Shown here: in pieces, positions 1 to 6,937 of the stretch
How the letters are laid out: each line of letters opens with the position of its first letter
Numbering within the stretch: the stretch's first letter is position 1
From: an uncultured Ignavibacteriota bacterium
GTDB taxonomy: Bacteria > Bacteroidota > Ignavibacteria > UBA10030 > UBA8401
Length of the DNA stretch: 57,628 nt
Reading direction: 5' to 3'
NCBI GenBank assembly: GCA_903861125.1
Contig: CAIOTF010000048.1
Coordinates: 1-57,628, forward strand
Notes under the pieces: generated by a model
What the model saw: only the letters and a program-made list of their open reading frames with translations
Databases searched by the model: none
Told to the model about the DNA's origin: nothing
Program-made: the position numbers and the translations under genes

Positions 1-1
1 C

Positions 2-2344
2 TTTGATTTTGCGACACAGGCATCAGGAACAGCAGCATTGAACCTTGCTTACAACTACAACAAGGTATCTATATTCTTCAACTTCGGAGTGACCGGAGCA
101 ACGGCAGGAGAGAAGACATATTATTTTGATGATGTTAAATTTGGTGCCGCTCCTGTTGTTGTGCAATCACCCGTACTACCGCTGAATTTCGAATCAAGTT
201 CGACCAATTACACTTTTACCAATTTTGACGGCGGAGCTACAACCGCAATAACGAATCCGCACAAAAGCGGTATAGACACCAGTGCGAATGTCGGCAAGAT
301 GGTTAAGAATGCCGGACAAACCTGGGGCGGATCGTGGATCTCGATGATAGCGCCGATGGATTTTTCGGTGAACAAGATCTTCAAAGTAAAAGTGTATATG
401 CCCAAAGTCGGTTCGAAAATGTTGTTGAAAGTGGAGAACCAGACAGATGCCGCGGTCAGTTATGAAAAAGAAGTTGTTGGAACGGTAGCCAACGCATGGG
501 AAGAATTGACGATTGACTATAGTGCCATTGACACCAGCAAGAAGTACCAGAAACTGGTATTAATTTTTGACAACGGCACAATGGGCGACGGATCTGCAAA
601 CTTCACCTATTTGTTTGACGATGTAACGTTAGTTCCTAAACCGCTGGTGTTACCGTTGGATTTTGAGACTGCAATGGTCAATTATACCTTTACCAATTTT
701 GATGGCGGAGCAACAACCAAAATAACGAATCCGCACAAAAGCGGTATCGACACCAGTGCGAATGTCGGCAAGATGGTAAAGAGTGCCGGACAAACCTGGG
801 GCGGATCGTATATCTCGCTGACGTCGCCGATGGATTTCTCCGCGAAAAAAATATTCAAAGTAAAAGTCTATATGCCGAAAGTCGGTTCGAAAATGTTGTT
901 GAAAGTGGAGAACCAGACAGACGGCGCAGTCAGTTATGAAAAAGAAGTTGTCGGAACAGTAGCCAACGCTTGGGAAGAGTTGACCTTTGACTACAGCACG
1001 ATAGACACCAGCAAGAAGTACCAGAAACTGGTCGTGATCTTTGACAACGGAACAATGGGTGACGGATCTGCAAACTTTACGTACCTGTTTGACGATGTTA
1101 CTTTAACGGCTGCAACACCTCCGCCATCGGTTGTACGTATGGGTGTAACGCTTACCACATCGAAGATCCAAACGACCGTGACCAATGTCGGTCACATCGG
1201 TGGTCTTAATGATTTCCAGGATAAAGTCGGTGTTAAATTTGCCGGTATGGAACGGTTATTCGAAGGTTCGTTTATCTTTACGACGGATTCTGCGCATGTT
1301 TCCAATGCATGGCGTAACCGCTTAGGCAATTACAGTCCCGGTTTCAGACCTCTTAAAAATATTACCATATCAACGGTTGGAACCACAATCCGTACAGAAA
1401 CCATGTATGACGATTCGAACCAGGTTCGTCCGCTCGGTATTGCTGTGATCGAAAAAACATTGGTCGATACCAATGCTGCGAAACCCGGATACGTATTTGT
1501 GCAATTGGGTGTTGTAAATAAAACCAGTGCTAAGATTTCAAAACTTCGTGTCGGTGCATTCCTTGATTTTGATATGACGGCAGCAGGCAGCACTGATCGC
1601 GGCGGGATCATCAGAGATTCAACAAACGTGATCACCGGCGTTAACAGCGGCAATCCGTTTAAGATGCATGTTGCATACGAACAGGAAAGCGGAGTCAATA
1701 CTGCATTCTTAGGCATAGTACCGTTAAGCCAGGGTCAATTAAGCGGCGGAAGGATTTCTTCCGGTGCAGCCGAGATCTATCCGACAGGAGTTGCATTCAC
1801 GGATTCGATCAAGAACAATTTCGTTTCAACTTTCCGTACAACGAACATGTTCACCGATAACGGCAAGAGTGACGACCAGAGCATTATTGCAAGCGTCGGA
1901 CCGTATGATATTAATGCGAAGGATACGGCAAAGGCGGCATTTGCAGTGATCAGCGGAACCAGTCTTGGTGATTTAATTGCAACAGCACGTCTGGCTCAGA
2001 AAGATTATTTTGCTCTCGGTAATCCGTTCGGTCCTGTAACAACAGTAGCCCGCACAGAAACACCGTCAGCGTTTACTCTTGAACAGAACTTCCCGAATCC
2101 GTTCAACCCGTCAACAATCATACGGTTTGCATTACCGAACACTTCGAGAGTATTGTTGAAAGTATACGATATGCTCGGTCGGGAAGTACGAACTCTGATC
2201 AGCGGCGACGTAGCGGCAGGTCTGAATTCGGTTGAATGGAATGGCCGGAATAATCTTGGTCAATCCGTTTCAACAGGTGTATACATTTACCGCATTGAGG
2301 CGGAAAAATTCGTCTCAACCAGGAAAATGCTGTTGATGAAATAG
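2..2344 (+). CDS. Secreted repeat protein with C-terminal T9SS sorting domain (5'-truncated by window edge)
   Basis: The reading frame is open to the first base, so the gene begins before the window; the TTG at 38 is only an internal codon. Visible from N to C: the end of one jelly-roll-like module (about residues 1-53), two full, nearly identical modules of 158 residues (DNA period 474 bp, from about 179 and 653, each ending in a 'FDDVTL' strand), a roughly 300-residue module (nt 1130-2040) that recurs in the last gene of the window, and the sorting domain with QNFPNPFNP (nt about 2074-2344). The modules resemble beta-sandwich glycan-binding domains, but I cannot assign a CBM family. A catalytic domain may lie upstream. 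Predicted to be exported by T9SS and anchored or released at the surface. A terminator follows directly. Confidence 0.85.
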   Translation, partial: FDFATQASGTAALNLAYNYNKVSIFFNFGVTGATAGEKTYYFDDVKFGAAPVVVQSPVLPLNFESSSTNYTFTNFDGGATTAITNPHKSGIDTSANVGKMVKNAGQTWGGSWISMIAPMDFSVNKIFKVKVYMPKVGSKMLLKVENQTDAAVSYEKEVVGTVANAWEELTIDYSAIDTSKKYQKLVLIFDNGTMGDGSANFTYLFDDVTLVPKPLVLPLDFETAMVNYTFTNFDGGATTKITNPHKSGIDTSANVGKMVKSAGQTWGGSYISLTSPMDFSAKKIFKVKVYMPKVGSKMLLKVENQTDGAVSYEKEVVGTVANAWEELTFDYSTIDTSKKYQKLVVIFDNGTMGDGSANFTYLFDDVTLTAATPPPSVVRMGVTLTTSKIQTTVTNVGHIGGLNDFQDKVGVKFAGMERLFEGSFIFTTDSAHVSNAWRNRLGNYSPGFRPLKNITISTVGTTIRTETMYDDSNQVRPLGIAVIEKTLVDTNAAKPGYVFVQLGVVNKTSAKISKLRVGAFLDFDMTAAGSTDRGGIIRDSTNVITGVNSGNPFKMHVAYEQESGVNTAFLGIVPLSQGQLSGGRISSGAAEIYPTGVAFTDSIKNNFVSTFRTTNMFTDNGKSDDQSIIASVGPYDINAKDTAKAAFAVISGTSLGDLIATARLAQKDYFALGNPFGPVTTVARTETPSAFTLEQNFPNPFNPSTIIRFALPNTSRVLLKVYDMLGREVRTLISGDVAAGLNSVEWNGRNNLGQSVSTGVYIYRIEAEKFVSTRKMLLMK
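179..1117 (+). repeat. Two tandem 474-bp in-frame repeats encoding 158-residue modules
   Basis: The codons starting at 179 and at 653 open two copies that align without gaps over almost their full length, including long identical DNA stretches (for example around 248-300 and 722-774). Most differences are synonymous or cluster in the middle (SWISMIAPMDFS versus SYISLTSPMDFS). A third, more diverged copy is recognisable at nt 2-160 from its 'YYFDDVKF' end. This is an internal tandem duplication, recent or kept similar by conversion. Confidence 0.9.
1130..2040 (+). repeat. Long direct repeat, copy 1 (shared secreted-protein module)
   Basis: This segment matches 56279-57190 with no obvious gaps at roughly 88% DNA identity by eye. 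It starts at the codons for VVRM and ends at FGPVT. Similarity is mosaic: several blocks of 50-80 identical bases alternate with clearly diverged blocks. It encodes a ~300-residue domain of unknown function, placed just before the sorting domain in both proteins. Confidence 0.9.
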
Positions 2345-2369
2345 TAAGGCTTTCAACATAAGCAGCAAC

Positions 2370-2412
2370 AATAAAAAAGGCAGAACGATAGAACGTTTTG
2401 CCTTTTTTATTG
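2370..2412 (+). terminator. Rho-independent terminator after the first gene
   Basis: The stem GGCAGAACG/CGTTTTGCC (one G-T pair) encloses a short ATAGAA loop. It is flanked by an A-run on the left and a T-run on the right, starts 26 bp after the stop codon and should work in both directions. Confidence 0.8.
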
Positions 2413-2634
2413 TGGTGATAATATAGATAAGGAAGAAGAAATGGAGTAGTATCCGTCGCGCAGTTTTTTCTTCTGTTCAGGATGCAAAGGTGTTGTATTT
2501 TTTACAAAAACGTGCCTGTCAGCCATTATTGAAATAATAATCGCCATAATATCATTTTGATAATTTCCGTCCTCCTTTTTCCCTAATTACCCATTTTTTT
2601 GCAAAAATTCGCCATTTGTTAGTTGGCATATCGT
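2413..2634. other. AT-rich intergenic region, no gene seen
   Basis: About 220 bp between the terminator and the transporter gene. It contains short poly-T and poly-A tracts and presumably the promoter for the transporter, but I find no convincing -35/-10 pair, ribosome-binding site or small reading frame. Confidence 0.4.
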
Positions 2635-4071
2635 ATGCATAGTATATTAGACCAAACTATGCAAACATCGAATTATAATATACTTCTCTATATTTTTGTC
2701 GGAATAGTGGTTTCCTTAAGTATTTATTTGTCGCGTTTATCGGGCGAAGGGGACTCAAATTTTTTCAATGGCGGAAAATCTTCAATGTGGATTGTTCTGG
2801 TGCTGTCGATGATTGCCGGATCTCTCGTGCAGTTTTGGATATTACTGGTGCCGATATTATCTCTTTCACGCTCGGCGATCCTTGTGATACTGTCATTATT
2901 TGTTTCCATCATGCTGCCGGTTATGGTGATTAAGAACAGACAGAATATCGTCAGCCAATTCATGAACGTAGTTCCCGCAAAATTAAAATCAATATTATTC
3001 GTTGTCGTTATTATTTTCTTCGTAATCATTCAGCCGTTCGCGCTGTTGTACCTTGGCGAAAAGATTATTGCACAGCTGATGGGAGGGTCGTATCACTTTC
3101 TTCTGGTATTCCTGATCAGCGCGGCGGGATTGAGCACTGTGATCGGCGGCAGAAAAGTGGTTGTGTATGCAAATGCAATGTTCGGCGTTGCCGTCATAGC
3201 GTCGACGTTTGCAGTCATCTATCTTGGTGGGTCATTCTCCGCGCCGATGATGTTTCTGCAGATGCTCTTTGCAGAAGGGGCGCAATATTTTCAGCGTCAT
3301 AATGTTTTTGAAACAAATTGGATTTTCGGATTTATTGGATTCTCCGTCATCACATGGTGGATGTGGTGGATTGATAACGGCGCGTTTCACCTTCAGGGGA
3401 AACAAAGTGATCGGCAGCATTCCAGCGCAGCAATGTTCGCCTCGTTTCCCTTGATTGTGATCGCGCTCGTTATTTTGCCGGCGCAAAGCGGCGGTGGAAC
3501 GGCATTGCTGAACGAACCAGCCTCTGCAATGGTGCTTGCAAACAATGAACTTTTGGTCTTCTTTTTTATTTTTGGTGTTGTTGCGGTAATGTTCTCCGCT
3601 TTTTCGCTGTCGTTCCATTCTGTTGCAGCCATCACAGCCAATCAGATATTCCACGGCAATATTCAGCAGAATGTCGAGGAAAAACATATTCTTATTGCAC
3701 GGCTTGTTATTGTACTTTCGGCACTCTTGACAATTTTATATATTCCGTTTGCGCAATATTTTGGTCCCGTAACGCTTTTGCTCTATGTGCAGTATCTTGC
3801 ATGTTTTGCCGCATCCATGGTTGGTGCGTTCACCGTATTTGTTCTTCGTAGAAATTTCAGTACCAACGGTCTTACTGCCGGCGTGCTCGGAGGCATGTCT
3901 GCAGGGGCGGTCATTGTTTTGTTAACCTATAGCGGAACAGAGATGCTCACGCCGCTTCTCAAAACTCCGTATGGTGCCGCGACAGGTATTTTCTTTTTTT
4001 CGATGTTGTGTTCGGTGGGAGGGTCCGTTATGACGGAATGGAAGGTTGCAAAAAGTTCGGCTGCAGTATAA
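2635..4071 (+). CDS. Divergent sodium/solute symporter (SSS)-like membrane protein
   Basis: A highly hydrophobic protein of about 478 residues with roughly 12-13 membrane segments. The order of landmarks recalls the SSS (LeuT-fold) family: an early 'FFNGGKSSMWIVLVLSMIAGS' region, like the family's GG+S.PWW...S..A signature; GGRKVVVYANAMFG, like the GG..AV..TD..Q segment; a Trp-rich WWMWWID segment; and a Ser-rich S.FSLSFHS.A helix. Many positions usually conserved around the sodium sites look changed, so the substrate is unknown and transport itself is inferred. The start is uncertain: TTG 2623, ATG 2635 and ATG 2659 are all in frame, none has a good ribosome-binding site, and 2659 would place the first helix nearest the N-terminus. 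It lies just upstream of the carbohydrate genes and could move a breakdown product. Confidence 0.6.
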   Translation: MHSILDQTMQTSNYNILLYIFVGIVVSLSIYLSRLSGEGDSNFFNGGKSSMWIVLVLSMIAGSLVQFWILLVPILSLSRSAILVILSLFVSIMLPVMVIKNRQNIVSQFMNVVPAKLKSILFVVVIIFFVIIQPFALLYLGEKIIAQLMGGSYHFLLVFLISAAGLSTVIGGRKVVVYANAMFGVAVIASTFAVIYLGGSFSAPMMFLQMLFAEGAQYFQRHNVFETNWIFGFIGFSVITWWMWWIDNGAFHLQGKQSDRQHSSAAMFASFPLIVIALVILPAQSGGGTALLNEPASAMVLANNELLVFFFIFGVVAVMFSAFSLSFHSVAAITANQIFHGNIQQNVEEKHILIARLVIVLSALLTILYIPFAQYFGPVTLLLYVQYLACFAASMVGAFTVFVLRRNFSTNGLTAGVLGGMSAGAVIVLLTYSGTEMLTPLLKTPYGAATGIFFFSMLCSVGGSVMTEWKVAKSSAAV

Positions 4072-4089
4072 AAAATAAAGTTGTATTAT

Positions 4090-4137
4090 TAATCCACTAA
4101 TCCATTAATCTTTTAATCCACTAATCAATCCACAATA
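4090..4137 (+). repeat. Cluster of AATCCACTAATC-like short direct repeats
   Basis: The gap before the next gene contains repeated TTAATCCACTAATC / AATCCATTAATC / TTTAATCCACTAATC units, i.e. TAATC about every 8-16 bp. They end roughly 15 bp before the start codon. This could be an operator made of iterated half-sites or a simple low-complexity spacer; no regulator gene is nearby. Confidence 0.5.
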
Positions 4138-4153
4138 AGATAGGAAGAAAAAT

Positions 4154-6874
4154 ATGAAGAAGAATTTTCTACTTCTCCTTGCTGTCATGTTTCTTGCGTT
4201 ACCGCTTTCCGCGCAGTGGGTCTTTAATAGCTTTGAATCATCGATTAAAGATACCATGTTCACCATAACAAAGAACGGCAGCGCATCAAAGTGGTACCTG
4301 CTTCAATATGATACAGCGTATGCGTTACATGGTTCAAAAGCATACAAGACTTCATGGAAATTGCACGCATCCGAAAGCTACGGCGGAAACGACGGCTTCG
4401 AGTTTAAACGTCCGCGTGCAAAAGATTCATCGTACTATGCCAAAAAATATCGCGCCGTCTACAGAGACAGCACGTATATGAATATTGGTACGGCAAAGTA
4501 CATAAGCATCTGGTTCAACAATTTGAAAAAATCCACTAGCGGTGCAGGAACCGTTCAAATGCGGTTGAAACTGCATGATGCCGGCGGAGATTCCAAATAC
4601 TGGGGTAGCGGTTCGGAACAGGTTGAAGACTGGTACTTCCAGACGGATAAAGTGTTCGACGCTGATCCGGGTTGGAAACAGCTCCTCGTTCCTATAAAAG
4701 ATATGGGAGTAGGCGCACCGGTGAACGATCTTGGATTCTATCTTCCGGGATGGAGCGGAACACAGAATGATGGCAAGCTGAATATGGATAAAATTATCGG
4801 CTACACAATTGAGTGGACAGCCAATCAGCTTCCTGCCGGTATGGATTCTGTTTCCAGCGGTGAAATTGTATGGGATAAAATGCAGTTGTTGGATTATGCA
4901 TACACGCCGATCTATATGTTCAATAACTTTGTGAATGATACGACAAACTTCAATAAAGGAATCGGATTCTGGGGCGCAAACGGCGGCCTCACACTTGGGA
5001 AAGAAACTGTTGATACACTTGTTTCCCCCTCTGCATTAAGTGTTGCGTATAAGGTCAATATCTCCGAATCGTGGGGCGGTTATGCAAATATGGTGTATAA
5101 TTTGCCGGCCGGTTCGATCGTTCAGGATCTTTCAGGAAATACACACATCAACATGTGGGTAAAAGTTGTTGACCCGCTCGTGTCTTCGTCCGGTAATGTT
5201 CAAAATGTCATGTCACTCCGTTTTGTACTCCGCGAAGGTAATTTGGCTGATGCTTCAGCCGGCGGCGACGAATGGTATACACGTGCCGATGTACGGCTCG
5301 ACTCAATCGGAAAAACACTTGGATGGCAGATGGTTTCCATGCCGCTAGTCGGATTACCAGGCAGCTGGAGTGAATTTGCCGCAAAACCGTATGCAGGTTT
5401 TTACGCAGTGAACGGTTCCGACAATGTTATGAATTATGATAAAATTAAACAGATTAAAATTGAATTTTCGGCCAGCAAAGATGCAGGTGAACCGAATGCT
5501 GCAGATCTTGTTCACTCCGGCAAAATTTTGTTGAGCACGATCATTCCTTCGGGATTCAGAAATACGGATAAGACACCTCCGGCACCAGTTACCGGTATTC
5601 TGGCAACAAAAGGTACCTATGCAAATCTGGTCACGTGGAACGATGTTGCAAACGAAGCCGGTTCAACGTATGACGTGTATGCAAGCCGTACAACGTTCAC
5701 CAAAACCGATGCAGTCGGTGTGGAACACGTTCCGTATTTTGGATTACCGGTCGGCACACAATTTATGACACACTTATTGCGTGCACCGAACAAAGATCAA
5801 GATGTTACATACTATTATGGTGTAACGGCAACTGATGCGAGCGGCAATACAAATGCTCCGGTCATCGTCGGTCCGTACACAAATAAAGCACAAGGCGTTC
5901 CGACAATTGCATGGGGCAAGCCGTCCACATTAGCGGTTGATGGTGCTTTAGGTGATTGGGCCTCCGTGGTGCCGATCGTTATGAATCCATTCCGCAATCC
6001 TGCAGTTGGCCATATGTCACCGAACGGTCAGTTGAAAGACAGTCTTGACCTTTCCGTGAAAGCATATCTTGCGATGGATGCCAATAATTTATACATCGCA
6101 TTCGATGTTGTTGACGACACGGTGTCTGTTGATACATTGGGAACATCATATCAGCAGGATAGTCCGGATCTTTTCCTTGGATTTTACGATTCGAAAGGTG
6201 ATCGGCACAAAGGATATACGGGCGGAACACGGCCTGATTATCATTTCCGATTCTCGCAGAACGTTCTCTCTATCGATAATAAGGGGGGCGCTATCGTAGA
6301 ATATGCAAAAGGAAGCACAAAGTACGTTTGGAAAAAGAAGACATTGTCTTCAGGGTACATTGTTGAAGCAAGCATTCCATTCTCGCAGATCTCCAAAGCA
6401 GGCGGCGGTGATAGCGTGTTTGTTGCAGCAAAAGGATTGCAGATTCCGATCGACTTCTCGATCAACGACCGTGACGGAAAAGCAGACCGTGATTGCATCA
6501 TGGGATATTCATTCCTGAATGATGATAACTCATGGGCAGATCAATATCGCTGGACGTACACATGGATCGGAGATTATCCGACCGCTGTAAATCCTTCCGA
6601 GATGGTTCCTGCAACCTATGCGCTGGAACAGAACTTCCCGAATCCGTTCAATCCGACAACAACCATCAACTATCGTCTTGCTCAAACAGGACATGTTACG
6701 TTGACGGTGTTCGATGTTCTTGGCCGCGAAGTAATGAAATTGGTCAATGGCGTTGAAGTTGCCGGTAACCATACAGTACAGCTGAATGGAACACATTTGG
6801 CAAGCGGTATGTATATGTATAAGATCGAATCCGGATCGTTCACTTCAGTTAAAAAGATGATGTTCTTAAAGTAA
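4154..6874 (+). CDS. Secreted multi-module carbohydrate-binding protein with CBM9-like domain and T9SS sorting domain
   Basis: 906 residues. A typical signal peptide (MKKNFLLLLAVMFLALPLSAQ) is followed by two related beta-sandwich modules (about residues 22-255 and 256-470, each with an 'ESYGG' or 'ESWGG' motif), an FN3-like domain (about 475-575, ending YYYGVTATDASGN), and a CBM9/DOMON-like domain (about 585-800: 'VDGALGDWAS', 'NNLYIAFDVVDDTV', 'DSPDLFLGFYD'). The sorting domain is last (QNFPNPFNP, ending KKMMFLK). No glycosidase catalytic motif is visible, so a glycan-binding or adhesion role is most likely. It is flanked by TAATC repeats upstream and a strong hairpin downstream, so it is probably its own transcription unit next to the degradation island. 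Confidence 0.85.
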   Translation: MKKNFLLLLAVMFLALPLSAQWVFNSFESSIKDTMFTITKNGSASKWYLLQYDTAYALHGSKAYKTSWKLHASESYGGNDGFEFKRPRAKDSSYYAKKYRAVYRDSTYMNIGTAKYISIWFNNLKKSTSGAGTVQMRLKLHDAGGDSKYWGSGSEQVEDWYFQTDKVFDADPGWKQLLVPIKDMGVGAPVNDLGFYLPGWSGTQNDGKLNMDKIIGYTIEWTANQLPAGMDSVSSGEIVWDKMQLLDYAYTPIYMFNNFVNDTTNFNKGIGFWGANGGLTLGKETVDTLVSPSALSVAYKVNISESWGGYANMVYNLPAGSIVQDLSGNTHINMWVKVVDPLVSSSGNVQNVMSLRFVLREGNLADASAGGDEWYTRADVRLDSIGKTLGWQMVSMPLVGLPGSWSEFAAKPYAGFYAVNGSDNVMNYDKIKQIKIEFSASKDAGEPNAADLVHSGKILLSTIIPSGFRNTDKTPPAPVTGILATKGTYANLVTWNDVANEAGSTYDVYASRTTFTKTDAVGVEHVPYFGLPVGTQFMTHLLRAPNKDQDVTYYYGVTATDASGNTNAPVIVGPYTNKAQGVPTIAWGKPSTLAVDGALGDWASVVPIVMNPFRNPAVGHMSPNGQLKDSLDLSVKAYLAMDANNLYIAFDVVDDTVSVDTLGTSYQQDSPDLFLGFYDSKGDRHKGYTGGTRPDYHFRFSQNVLSIDNKGGAIVEYAKGSTKYVWKKKTLSSGYIVEASIPFSQISKAGGGDSVFVAAKGLQIPIDFSINDRDGKADRDCIMGYSFLNDDNSWADQYRWTYTWIGDYPTAVNPSEMVPATYALEQNFPNPFNPTTTINYRLAQTGHVTLTVFDVLGREVMKLVNGVEVAGNHTVQLNGTHLASGMYMYKIESGSFTSVKKMMFLK

Positions 6875-6883
6875 CATTTTCAT

Positions 6884-6913
6884 CAACGCGGGGGGCGCTT
6901 AAGCCCCCCGTTG
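6884..6913 (+). terminator. GC-rich hairpin terminator
   Basis: An 8-bp stem CGGGGGGC/GCCCCCCG with a 6-base loop, extended by CAA/TTG across a two-base bulge, followed by TTGTTATT. It starts 10 bp after the stop codon and separates this gene from the TonB receptor. The T-tract is modest, so some read-through is possible. Confidence 0.75.
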
Positions 6914-6937
6914 TTATTCATAAAAAAAGATATTCGT

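Noticed and set aside
6911-6937. TTG 6911 as start of the TonB receptor
   Set aside because: It lies in the 3' arm of the preceding terminator hairpin. ATG 6938 follows the hairpin and leads directly into the signal peptide.
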